Positions 1-6,406 of a stretch of 13,773 nt of DNA are shown piece by piece. Every line of letters begins with the position of its first letter. Within the stretch, counting starts at the first letter, position 1. The position numbers and the translations under genes were made by a program. The stretch is from Acetobacteraceae bacterium (GTDB lineage: Bacteria; Pseudomonadota; Alphaproteobacteria; Acetobacterales; Acetobacteraceae): the NCBI GenBank assembly GCA_019237355.1, contig JAFAHH010000537.1:1-13773 (forward strand), written 5' to 3'. The notes under the pieces were generated by a model. That model worked only from the letters and a program-made list of their open reading frames with translations, searched no databases and had not been told where the DNA came from.

Positions 1-6
1 TGCGAA

Positions 7-46
7 GAGCACGCTCCTCGCGTGACGAGCATGCTGTTCGCATGAC
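7..46 (+). repeat. Tandem pair of 20-base hairpin units
   Basis: Two adjacent 20-base units (7-26 and 27-46) match at 16 of 20 positions. Each folds into a 5-bp stem with a 5-base loop: CACGC/GCGTG at 10-14/20-24 and CATGC/GCATG at 30-34/40-44. The single stem difference is compensatory (C-G at 12/22 becomes T-A at 32/42), while the loops differ freely. The second unit is also the first hairpin of the larger repeat copy at 27-188. Confidence 0.6.
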
Positions 47-188
47 GGGGCCGAAAGGCCCCAGACCCCATCCACTAAGTGATTGGATTGCAAAGGCTCT
101 GCCTTTGCTGGGGTCCAGGGGCAAAGCCCCTGGCCTTCTTTCGTTGCTCTACGAACGACCGACTTCAACGTTTTTCCGCAGCCTGCTA
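27..188 (+). repeat. Long hairpin repeat, copy A (full length)
   Basis: Bases 27-148 are identical, over 122 positions, to 9394-9515; the next 40 bases are similar, ending in GCAGCCTGCTAG. The repeat contains four hairpins in a row: CATGC/GCATG (30-44); GGGGCC-GAAA-GGCCCC (47-62), with a GNRA-type loop; GCAAAGGC-TCT-GCCTTTGC (90-108); and CCAGGGGC-AAA-GCCCCTGG (115-133) followed by CCTTCTTTC. The last hairpin resembles an intrinsic terminator on the plus strand. The open frame across the repeat recurs only because the DNA recurs, so I do not call it a gene. Repeats of this look are common in Acetobacteraceae intergenic DNA (recollection, not checked). Confidence 0.85.
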
Positions 189-196
189 GCGCAGAT

Positions 197-265
197 CGCG
201 CTTGACTGGAAACGTTTGCGGTTCCGGGAGCGCGTAACGGGTTCCCATCGCGCCAGCGCGATGGG
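197..265. repeat. Two palindromic hairpins in the gene-free left edge
   Basis: An imperfect palindrome spans 197-234, with CGCGCT pairing with AGCGCG at the ends and GGAA pairing with TTCC inside. A second, perfect 9-bp hairpin lies at 244-265 (CCCATCGCG, loop CCAG, CGCGATGGG). Part of the first element (TAGCGCAGATCGC at about 187-199) resembles the end of the patatin-like gene near 9348. These look like intergenic palindromic repeats of the REP type; I see no coding content. Confidence 0.5.
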
Positions 266-289
266 GCCCGATGATGCTCGCAAAACAAA

Positions 290-326
290 GCTAGAGCGCT
301 TCCAGTCAGCATGGAAGCGCTCTAGC
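290..326. repeat. Perfect 15-bp inverted repeat upstream of the nucleoside transporter
   Basis: GCTAGAGCGCTTCCA (290-304) is the exact reverse complement of TGGAAGCGCTCTAGC (312-326), with a 7-base loop. A near copy of one arm, TGGAAGCGCTCTTGC, stands alone at 9678-9692, so this is a repeated element rather than a gene-specific operator. It lies 52 bases before the chosen start of the next gene. Confidence 0.7.
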
Positions 327-378
327 CGATGGCGACCGGCCCATGAAGCCGGCAGACACCACGGCTGGAGCGGCCGGA

Positions 379-1632
379 ATGAGCCCCCTCCTGCACCTCT
401 TGCTGGGTGAGGCTGGATGCCTGCTGATCGCATGGGCGATGTCCGAGCGCCGAGACGCTATTCTGTGGCGCACCGTGGTGGGTGGCGTGTTGCTGCAGCT
501 TGCGCTCGGCGCGCTGCTGCTCAGGGTTCCGCTGGCGCGCGCGCCGCTGCGGCTGCTGGATCATGGTGCGAACGCGCTGCAGGCAGCCAGCGAGGCAGGT
601 ACAAGCTTCGTCTTCGGCTTTCTCGGCGGGGGTCCCTTGCCCTTTGCCGAGACGCAGCCCGGCGCCGGCTTCGTGCTTGCCTTCCGGGCGCTGCCGCTGG
701 TTCTGCTGATCAGCGCGCTGGCCGCACTTCTATTCCACTGGGGGGTCCTGCAACGGATCGTCGCCGCCTTCGCCTGGCTGTTGCGACGCACGCTCGGGAT
801 CTCAGGCCCGCTGGCGCTCGGGGCCGCCGTGCATGTCTTCGTCGGCATGGTGGAGGCGCCGCTCCTCGTCCGCCCCTATCTCGCTGGGATGCAACGGGGC
901 GAGTTATTCGCGCTCATGAGCTGCGGCCTCGCCGGAGTCGCCGGCACGGTGATGGTCATCTACGCAGGCTTCCTGCATCCGCTCATTCCGGACGCGCTGG
1001 GCAACATCCTGGTCGCCTCCGTCGTCTCGACGCCGGCAGCGCTTGCGATCTCAGCGGTGATGGTACCGTTCGGCCCCGAGGAAGGCGGCGAGGAAGCGGA
1101 GCTGGCCGTCTCCGAGCCCGCATCAGGGGCGCTCGATGCCCTCGTGCGCGGCACCGCCGCCGGGGTGCCGATCCTGATCGGGATTATTGCGACATTGATC
1201 GTGGCGGTGGCGACCGTGGCGCTCGCGAATGCAAGCCTCGGTTTGCTGCCGCACTGGGGCGGTGAGGCGCTGAGCCTACAACGCATCTTCGCCTGGCCGT
1301 TCCGTCCGCTGATGTGGCTGATCGGGGTACCGTGGCCCGAATCGAATGAGGCCGCGCGGCTGATGGCTTCCAAGACCGTGCTGAACGAGTTCGTCGCCTA
1401 TCGCGACCTCGCCGGGTTGCCGCCCGAGACGTTCGCGACACGGACCCGGCTGATCGTGACCTATGCGCTGTGCGGCTTCGCCAATTTCGGCAGCCTAGGG
1501 ATCTTGGTGGGAGGGCTTGGGGTGATGCTGCCCGAGCGCCGAACTGAAGTTATCCAGCTCGGGCTGCGATCGGTGCTGGCCGGAACACTCGCGACCTGCA
1601 TGAGCGGCGCTGTGGCGGGGGCACTGGCATGA
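379..1632 (+). CDS. Concentrative nucleoside transporter (CNT/NupC family)
   Basis: Predicted inner-membrane symporter that imports nucleosides using an ion gradient. The 417-residue protein is hydrophobic throughout and carries CNT hallmarks: GMVEAPLLVRPYL from about residue 156, NEFVAY from about 336, and YALCGFANFGS from about 362, followed by a Gly-rich GGLG segment. Family knowledge assigns substrate contacts to the Glu of the first motif, the Asn-Glu of the second and the Asn and Ser of the third; all are present. The position that is Gln in well-studied CNTs (GQTEAP) is Met here. I chose ATG 379 because GGAG (367-370) lies 8 bases upstream and the family begins close to this point; ATG 343 in the same frame would add 12 unlikely residues. 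The gene stands alone, convergent with the ABC permease gene. Length is normal. The family call is firm, but exact substrate and coupling ion cannot be told. Confidence 0.9.
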   Translation: MSPLLHLLLGEAGCLLIAWAMSERRDAILWRTVVGGVLLQLALGALLLRVPLARAPLRLLDHGANALQAASEAGTSFVFGFLGGGPLPFAETQPGAGFVLAFRALPLVLLISALAALLFHWGVLQRIVAAFAWLLRRTLGISGPLALGAAVHVFVGMVEAPLLVRPYLAGMQRGELFALMSCGLAGVAGTVMVIYAGFLHPLIPDALGNILVASVVSTPAALAISAVMVPFGPEEGGEEAELAVSEPASGALDALVRGTAAGVPILIGIIATLIVAVATVALANASLGLLPHWGGEALSLQRIFAWPFRPLMWLIGVPWPESNEAARLMASKTVLNEFVAYRDLAGLPPETFATRTRLIVTYALCGFANFGSLGILVGGLGVMLPERRTEVIQLGLRSVLAGTLATCMSGAVAGALA

Positions 1633-1666
1633 CGAGCGGCTTGCATCGCAACCGGGAACGCCCCGG

Positions 1667-1766
1667 GCAAAGGCTCTGCCTTTGCTGGGGGTCCAGGGGC
1701 AAAGCCCCTGGCCTTCTTTCCGTGCTACGAACGGACCGACTTCAGCGTTTTTCAGCAGACTGTTAG
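1667..1766 (+). repeat. Long hairpin repeat, copy B (5'-truncated)
   Basis: This copy lacks the first part of copies A and C. It keeps the GCAAAGGC/GCCTTTGC hairpin, the CCAGGGGC/GCCCCTGG hairpin and the trailing segment ending GCAGACTGTTAG. It has one extra G before the second hairpin and several substitutions after it. It fills the gap between two convergent genes, in the same orientation as copies A and C. Confidence 0.75.
1693..1720 (+). terminator. Probable intrinsic terminator for the nucleoside transporter gene
   Basis: A GC-rich 8-bp stem, CCAGGGGC (1693-1700), loop AAA, GCCCCTGG (1704-1711), is followed by CCTTCTTTCC. It lies 60 bases after the stop codon. The T tract is interrupted, so efficiency is uncertain. 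The same hairpin follows the patatin-like gene at 9482-9500, consistent with repeats doubling as terminators. Confidence 0.45.
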
Positions 1767-1815
1767 AGCTGATTCAGGCTTGCCGATGATTCCGCCTCAA
1801 GCTACCGCGCTCTAA
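1763..1815. repeat. Palindromic element (CCGCCTCAAGC type), copy 1
   Basis: TTAGAGC (1763-1769) pairs with GCTCTAA (1809-1815), enclosing a GGCTT...CCGCCTCAAGC core. The core recurs at 9606-9656 and about 10224-10268. The element directly abuts the long repeat copy B and covers the last 13 codons and stop of the ABC permease gene. Confidence 0.65.
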
Positions 1816-2598
1816 GCTTAGTCGTGGGGAGACCGCCAGCAGATACACCGTGGCGCTCAGAGCGGTGATCCAGAAGCTGGGTGGCCAGTCGGTGTAAAAG
1901 GCTAGTGCGATGCCCAGCCAAGCTTCAGCCAAGGAGAAGGTCACCGAGAGCAGGACGCCCTTACCGACCCCGCTCGTGAGCTGCTGAGCCGCTGCGGCGG
2001 GTCCGACCATCAAGGCAAACACCAGCAGCACGCCGACGATTTGCGCACATTCGGCCGTGGCAATCGCCACGATCGCCAGGAACAGTACCGAATAAAGCCG
2101 GAGCGACACGCCTTTCGCCTCGGCCAGCTCGGGCTGCAGGCTGGCGAACAGCAGCGGGCGGGAGATGACGGCGAGGGCGGCGAGGCTCGCCAGGCCAAGA
2201 CCTAGCAGCGTCCAAAAAGCGCCCCGTTCGACCGCCAGTACATTGCCAAACAGCAGCGAAGTCGCCTGTGTCGCGAAGGCGGTGAAGAAGTGCAGAAACA
2301 GCAGCCCAAACCCGAGTGCGAGCGCGAGCACGAGACCTATCGCCACATCCCTCTGCCCCATGTGCTCCCCCATGAAGCCCATGCCGATCCCGGCGGCGAG
2401 GGTCATGAGCACCAAGCCCCAGAGCGGCGGAATGCCAACGAGGTACGCACCCGTGGCTCCGGTAAATCCGACATGGGCCAGCGCATGGCCGGCGAAGGAC
2501 TGGCCACGCAGTACCAGAAAATACCCGACCGCGCCAGAAACGATCGCCACCACAGTCGCCGCCGCAAAGGCGTGGCGCATAAAGTCGTACTCCAGCAT
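1774..2598 (-). CDS. znuB: Zinc/metal ABC transporter permease (ABC-3 family, ZnuB-like)
   Basis: Predicted inner-membrane channel subunit of a zinc-type metal ABC importer. The 274-residue protein has about seven or eight hydrophobic segments and family features: GYFLVLRGQSFAGHALAHVGF near residues 25-45, and a late segment AECAQIVGVLLVFALMVGPAAAA near 185-207 that matches the coupling region of ABC-3 permeases. It is the third gene of its unit, 15 bases after the ATPase gene. The ribosome site is weak, and CTCCAG/CTGGAG flank the start codon so that ATG sits in the loop of a possible 6-bp hairpin (2590-2606). The last 13 residues are basic and are encoded by a palindromic repeat, so the original C-terminus was probably replaced or extended. 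Family call is firm; metal is inferred from the upstream Zur-like site. Confidence 0.9.
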   Translation of the reverse strand: MLEYDFMRHAFAAATVVAIVSGAVGYFLVLRGQSFAGHALAHVGFTGATGAYLVGIPPLWGLVLMTLAAGIGMGFMGEHMGQRDVAIGLVLALALGFGLLFLHFFTAFATQATSLLFGNVLAVERGAFWTLLGLGLASLAALAVISRPLLFASLQPELAEAKGVSLRLYSVLFLAIVAIATAECAQIVGVLLVFALMVGPAAAAQQLTSGVGKGVLLSVTFSLAEAWLGIALAFYTDWPPSFWITALSATVYLLAVSPRLSLERGSLRRNHRQA

Positions 2599-2613
2599 GA
2601 CTGGAGTGCGCCC

Positions 2614-3423
2614 CTACTCTGAGGCCGAAACGTCATCGTGGCGGTGCTCGTCGTGCTCCATGTCATAGTTGCCGGACATCACGAAAATCCGGCCTTTCAG
2701 GCGCACAACATCGATCTCGGAGCCGTAGAGGCGCGACAATACGGGGGTAGTGATTACCTCATCGACCGTGCCGAGGGCTGCTTGCCCCCGGCCGAGATAG
2801 AGCACTTGGTCGAGAGCGCCCAATAACGGGTTCAGCTCGTGGGCGCTGAACAGCACCGTAATTCCGAGCTCAGTCTGGAGCGACTTGGCCAAGTCCACGA
2901 CCCCATGCTGGTGACGCGGATCGAGGTTGATCAGAGGCTCGTCCAGCAGCAGCAAGCGCGGCCGCCCAACCAGAGCCTGTGCGAGCAGCAATCGCTGCCG
3001 CTCGCCGCCGGAAATCTCGGCCAGGGGCCGGCGGCTCAGCTCGCGTGCGCCGACGAGGTCAAGAGCGCGGTCGATTTCTGCGCGGCCCATCTTGCCTGGG
3101 AATGGAATACCAAGGCGATGGCCGTGCAACACACAAGCAACGAAATCCCAGCCACTCAGGTGCATACCGGCGGCCGAACTTCGAACCTGCGGCATGTAAC
3201 CGATACCGGGATGCCCGCATGCGGCTAACTGGCCGAAGATGCAGATGCTGCCGCGGCTTGGCGGCAACAGTCCAACAACCGCGCGCAACAGCGTCGTCTT
3301 GCCGGCGCCGTTCGGCCCCAGCACACCGATGAACTTGCCAGGGGTGATGTCCAGGGTGATGCCGGCCAGGATGTCGCGACCGCCAAGGTTCAGGTGAACG
3401 TTACGGAACTCGATCGCGTTCAT
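2614..3423 (-). CDS. znuC: Zinc/metal ABC transporter ATPase (ZnuC-like)
   Basis: Cytoplasmic ATP-hydrolysing subunit of the metal importer. The 269-residue protein shows a Walker A motif GPNGAGKTT (36-44), Q-loop Gln79, the ABC signature ISGGERQR (137-144), Walker B LLLLDEP (157-163) and the switch His195. The C-terminus carries a short His/Asp/Glu-rich tail (MEHDEHRHDD, about 255-264) beyond the core fold, which could bind metal; this is inference. Its start overlaps the stop of the binding-protein gene in an ATGA arrangement, implying translational coupling. Length and motifs are complete, so the protein should be functional. The partner genes settle it as a metal transporter rather than another ABC class. 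Confidence 0.92.
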   Translation of the reverse strand: MNAIEFRNVHLNLGGRDILAGITLDITPGKFIGVLGPNGAGKTTLLRAVVGLLPPSRGSICIFGQLAACGHPGIGYMPQVRSSAAGMHLSGWDFVACVLHGHRLGIPFPGKMGRAEIDRALDLVGARELSRRPLAEISGGERQRLLLAQALVGRPRLLLLDEPLINLDPRHQHGVVDLAKSLQTELGITVLFSAHELNPLLGALDQVLYLGRGQAALGTVDEVITTPVLSRLYGSEIDVVRLKGRIFVMSGNYDMEHDEHRHDDVSASE

Positions 3424-4289
3424 TGCCTCTCCGGCAACGCCCGGTCGACAGCATCGAGTTCGCCAAGCATCCAGGTCTGGTAACTCTTTCCCGGCGGCTC
3501 GGTCTCGGTGGCGGCAACGACTGGGACGTGCGATTCCTTGGCCAGCTTCTGCATGCGTACCGCAACCGGGTCAGAGGCCTGGCTGTTGTAGACGAGCATC
3601 CGAACCTGGTGCGTCTTGAGGTCATTCTCAAACGCGGCCACATCGGACGCGCTTGGCTCCGTATTGTTCATGACCGCCAGTTGAAACGATTGGTTCCGGA
3701 TTTGCATTCCGAGCGCCGCGAACATGTAGCCAAAGACCGGCTCCGTCGCGGTCACAGGCGTGCCAGCCAGGCGTTTCCGCAACCCTGCAATCTTGGCCTC
3801 GATCGGTTGCATTGATTGCTGGAATCGCGCCAATCGCTGTTGATATTCGGACCGGTGCGCTGGGTCGGTGCTGCTCAGAGTCTCGGTCAATTTCCCAGCG
3901 AGCGCCAGCATCGTCGCCGGGTCATACCAAATGTGCGGATTGTCACCCGGCTTTCTGCCAACGAGCTCGGCTACCACAATCACTTTACGATCAGAGCTGC
4001 GGACGGCGCCAAGCAGTTTTTCCATCCACGGGTCATAGTCGATACCGTTGTAAATGACGATCGCGGCGGCCGAGATGCTCCGGGCGACCGAGGGACTTGC
4101 TTCGAAAAGGTGCGGGTCCTGGTCGGGGTTGCTGAGAATACTGGTGACTTTCACGTCCGGGCCACCGATCTGCTGGGCGACGTCACCGTAGAAATTCTCG
4201 GCGGCGAGCACGGTGATGGGATCCGCGGCCCACGCCAGGGTCGGAATTCCCAGGAGAAGAGTGAGTGCGAAGGCAGCGAGCATTTTCAT
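3420..4289 (-). CDS. znuA: Metal ABC transporter substrate-binding protein (ZnuA/TroA family)
   Basis: Predicted periplasmic receptor that delivers a divalent metal to the permease. The 289-residue protein has a signal peptide (about 1-21, ending in AWA/AAD). Metal-site motifs are DPH with His60 and NPH with His119. The third ligand position, His in typical ZnuA, is Glu183 in TEPVFGY, as in Mn/Fe-type PsaA; a fourth acidic ligand may be Glu262 or Glu264. There is no His-rich loop of the kind seen in many ZnuA proteins. ATG 4289 is preceded by GGAGG at 5 bases. The gene heads the A-C-B unit, and a Zur-like palindrome lies about 40 bases upstream. The family is certain; zinc is favoured by the operator and Mn or Fe by the Glu ligand, so the metal is open. 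Confidence 0.9.
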   Translation of the reverse strand: MKMLAAFALTLLLGIPTLAWAADPITVLAAENFYGDVAQQIGGPDVKVTSILSNPDQDPHLFEASPSVARSISAAAIVIYNGIDYDPWMEKLLGAVRSSDRKVIVVAELVGRKPGDNPHIWYDPATMLALAGKLTETLSSTDPAHRSEYQQRLARFQQSMQPIEAKIAGLRKRLAGTPVTATEPVFGYMFAALGMQIRNQSFQLAVMNNTEPSASDVAAFENDLKTHQVRMLVYNSQASDPVAVRMQKLAKESHVPVVAATETEPPGKSYQTWMLGELDAVDRALPERQ

Positions 4290-4325
4290 CCTGACCTCCG
4301 GAGACGAAAAGGGTGCGAACAGCCG

Positions 4326-4339
4326 GATGCTATAACATA
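4326..4339 (-). promoter_or_regulatory. Putative Zur operator upstream of the ABC metal importer
   Basis: ATGCTATAACAT (4327-4338; minus strand ATGTTATAGCAT) is a palindrome with one mismatched pair and contains the GTTATA half-site typical of alphaproteobacterial Zur operators, whose consensus as I recall it has an ATGTTATAACAT core. It lies about 40 bases before the binding-protein start, and TATGTT inside it could serve as a -10 element, so occupancy would block transcription. The consensus is from memory and the regulator gene is not in the window. Confidence 0.55.
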
Positions 4340-4388
4340 GCGCCGTAGTCTGCTCAGATCGACATTGACCAATTTTGCGTGTGCGCGC

Positions 4389-5858
4389 TCAGAACGTGAT
4401 TGCAGTGCGCAAACCCAGGACCGCAGCATCGCCGACCCTCCTGCCTGGATTGCTGGGATTGGCGATTCCGCCGGCCGGGTTGAAAATGTACTGAAAGTCC
4501 GGCTGCACGATCCACCAAGGTGCTGCTTGGTATTGATACGTCACCTCGATCAGACTCTCATTCTGTCGGACCCGATGAAACGTGCCGCTAAACAATGCGG
4601 TATCAACGTCAAGCGCCCGGGCTGAGCTGCTGATACGCGCATAACCCAAGCCCACGCCGAACGTATCATCCGGGCGGCCCGGGATCACACCTCGATAAGT
4701 AACCCCCCCATCGGCGAAGAAATTGATCAGGTTTCGATCGCCCGGTGCTCCCATTACCCGGGCAAATAAGCCTATTCCCCCCTCCTTGGCCCCTGCGGGG
4801 CGGTACACCAGCTGATCCGCGACAGCATAGATGCTGTAATTGTTCCGAAGGGAACGAGGGATTCCAACCGAATCGGGGCTGGCTAAGGAAATACCAAGAA
4901 AATCGAAACGCTGATCGGGGAAGGGGTTCGAGTTGTACCAACCGCCCAGCTTATAGGTTCCAGGCAGCCCTGTCGCGCCCTCCCCTTGGTTGATCGCGTA
5001 TTGAATCTCTCCAATCACGAACACGCCGGTCAGGATGAAAATCGTGCCCGAGGAGTTGCGTTCTTGCGGATCGCCAACCCCGGGGCCGGCTGGATTTCCA
5101 TTATAGATACCGGCTTGCACCAGAAGCGGCTCGACCGGCCGCGCCCGTAGCCTGACCCCGGGGGTAGCAAACGGGTAGGCGGGGCCACCCGCGGGGAGGT
5201 CCGCAGCATTGAGCGTCGGCCAGCCAAAACTCGAATTGATAAAGAGCGAGCCATAGGTGCTGAGCACGAACTCCTGGTCAGCCGCCAGCTGGCCGACGCG
5301 AATATCCAATTTCCCATCGAAGAAGCTCTGCTGGTACCAAAGCTCGAACAGCCGGGCTGTCGGCCTCGCTTCGATACTGCTGATTACGTTCAAGTTATCG
5401 ATACGAGTCAGCGTTAGGCCCCGTTCGTGGATTTGAAAGGCGCTAACATTGAAGAGGCCGCCCTTCAATCCGATCGCCTTTTCGAGATCCAGGCCAAGGC
5501 TCATCTCGGTAAGCCCATCATAGGCCATACCCTGGCTCACGCCCCCGGTCGGGTTGCCCCACACCTCGCTCGTTTCCTGCAGCCCGAGCGAAACCCCGTA
5601 GCCACCGAGCACGGTCCGCAACCCGAGCATGTCCCCAAGCAGGCGGTCGCGCTGCCATAGCCCGCCCACTTCCGGCGCCGGCACGGTAGGCGCTCCGGTC
5701 TCACCGCCGGGCGCCGCACGTTCCACGGGGCCAGCCGGCGGCGTTGGCTCCTGCACCGGCTGATCCGGAGCCGGCTGCCCATACGCGTTGGCGCTGAAAA
5801 TTCCCACAATCAGACCAGCAAGGGCGAGGAAGCGCGGCCGGCCGGCTTCCGTGCGCAT
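4389..5858 (-). CDS. OprB-family outer-membrane porin
   Basis: Predicted outer-membrane beta-barrel. The 489-residue protein has a signal peptide (about 1-27), a Pro-rich linker (about 28-60), then a barrel domain starting near GLWQRDRLLGD with the OprB-type sequence YGVSLGLQETSEVWGN. Alternating aromatic strands follow, and the chain ends in Phe (LRTAITF), as outer-membrane proteins usually do. OprB porins are classically carbohydrate-selective, but the gene begins 9 bases after the P19 gene and is the last gene of an iron-uptake operon, so a role in passage of metal or metal complexes is suggested by context only. The ribosome site before ATG 5858 is poor, suggesting translation coupled to the gene before. 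Family call is firm; substrate is unknown. Confidence 0.88.
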   Translation of the reverse strand: MRTEAGRPRFLALAGLIVGIFSANAYGQPAPDQPVQEPTPPAGPVERAAPGGETGAPTVPAPEVGGLWQRDRLLGDMLGLRTVLGGYGVSLGLQETSEVWGNPTGGVSQGMAYDGLTEMSLGLDLEKAIGLKGGLFNVSAFQIHERGLTLTRIDNLNVISSIEARPTARLFELWYQQSFFDGKLDIRVGQLAADQEFVLSTYGSLFINSSFGWPTLNAADLPAGGPAYPFATPGVRLRARPVEPLLVQAGIYNGNPAGPGVGDPQERNSSGTIFILTGVFVIGEIQYAINQGEGATGLPGTYKLGGWYNSNPFPDQRFDFLGISLASPDSVGIPRSLRNNYSIYAVADQLVYRPAGAKEGGIGLFARVMGAPGDRNLINFFADGGVTYRGVIPGRPDDTFGVGLGYARISSSARALDVDTALFSGTFHRVRQNESLIEVTYQYQAAPWWIVQPDFQYIFNPAGGIANPSNPGRRVGDAAVLGLRTAITF

Positions 5859-5867
5859 CGGCAGGCC

Positions 5868-6383
5868 CTATTTCTGGGGATAGGCGAAGGTGAAACTTTC
5901 GGTGAAGGGCGCCCACCAGCCGGGCACGCCTGTCTCTTGATCCGTATGATGCAGGAACCCGTTCGCTTCCGGAGGGGCATAGCGGAACGTGACCTTGTAC
6001 GTGCCTGGCCCGTCCATTTTCACGTTGTTCGCATAGTGCGGCCCATCCTTAGCCGTCATTGGCAGCAGCCGTCCAGTGCTACGCCAATTCGATCCGGCCT
6101 TCTCCAGCGTATAGTCGATGGCGAGATACGGAATCCATGCGCCGTCGCCGAAGCCATAGACATTATCCGCGGTCGCATGCACGTCGGTCTCGAGATGGAT
6201 GGTATCGGGGCCCATCGGCATTCCGGGCGGCATAGGGGCCATCTCAATTCCGGTGAGATAAGCGGCCGCAATTTCCATGTCGTGCGCATGCACGGGGCCG
6301 CCAACTGGATACTCCCGGGCCTCGGCGCCACCAGCGATGACGAACAAGCACCCGCTGGCCAAGGCAGTGGTCAGCCTGTCCAT
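5868..6383 (-). CDS. Periplasmic iron transport protein, P19/FtrA/FetP family
   Basis: Predicted periplasmic iron-binding partner of the FTR1 permease. The 171-residue protein has a signal peptide (about 1-22, GGAEA/RE) and the family motifs DMEIAAAYL (35-43), IHLETDVHA (62-70), LLPM (106-109), GPHYANN (114-120) and FLHHTDQETGV (143-153). By alignment to Campylobacter P19 the metal ligands would be His63, Glu65, Met109, His116 and His145 or His146; all are present. A Met-rich stretch (MAPMPPGMPMGP, about 48-59) may be an extra metal-binding patch. The start at 6383 has AAGGAG at good spacing. It follows the permease gene by 23 bases and precedes the porin gene by 9. Related systems are Bordetella and Brucella FtrABCD and E. 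coli FetMP. Confidence 0.92.
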   Translation of the reverse strand: MDRLTTALASGCLFVIAGGAEAREYPVGGPVHAHDMEIAAAYLTGIEMAPMPPGMPMGPDTIHLETDVHATADNVYGFGDGAWIPYLAIDYTLEKAGSNWRSTGRLLPMTAKDGPHYANNVKMDGPGTYKVTFRYAPPEANGFLHHTDQETGVPGWWAPFTESFTFAYPQK

Positions 6384-6406
6384 AGTACTCTCCTTGAGCG
6401 AAGAAC

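Noticed and set aside
343..378. Upstream ATG 343 for the nucleoside transporter
   Set aside because: ATG 379 has GGAG at 8 bases, and the extra 12 residues are polar and unlike the family's start.
42..410. Open frame of 122 codons at the left edge and its near twin at 9409-9606
   Set aside because: Both start in the long hairpin repeat, and their shared protein sequence follows from the DNA repeat; neither has a ribosome site, and the sequences diverge where the repeat ends.
417..1265. Frame of 282 codons inside the nucleoside transporter gene
   Set aside because: It is an Arg/Ala-rich shadow of the transporter in another frame, with no domain and no ribosome site.
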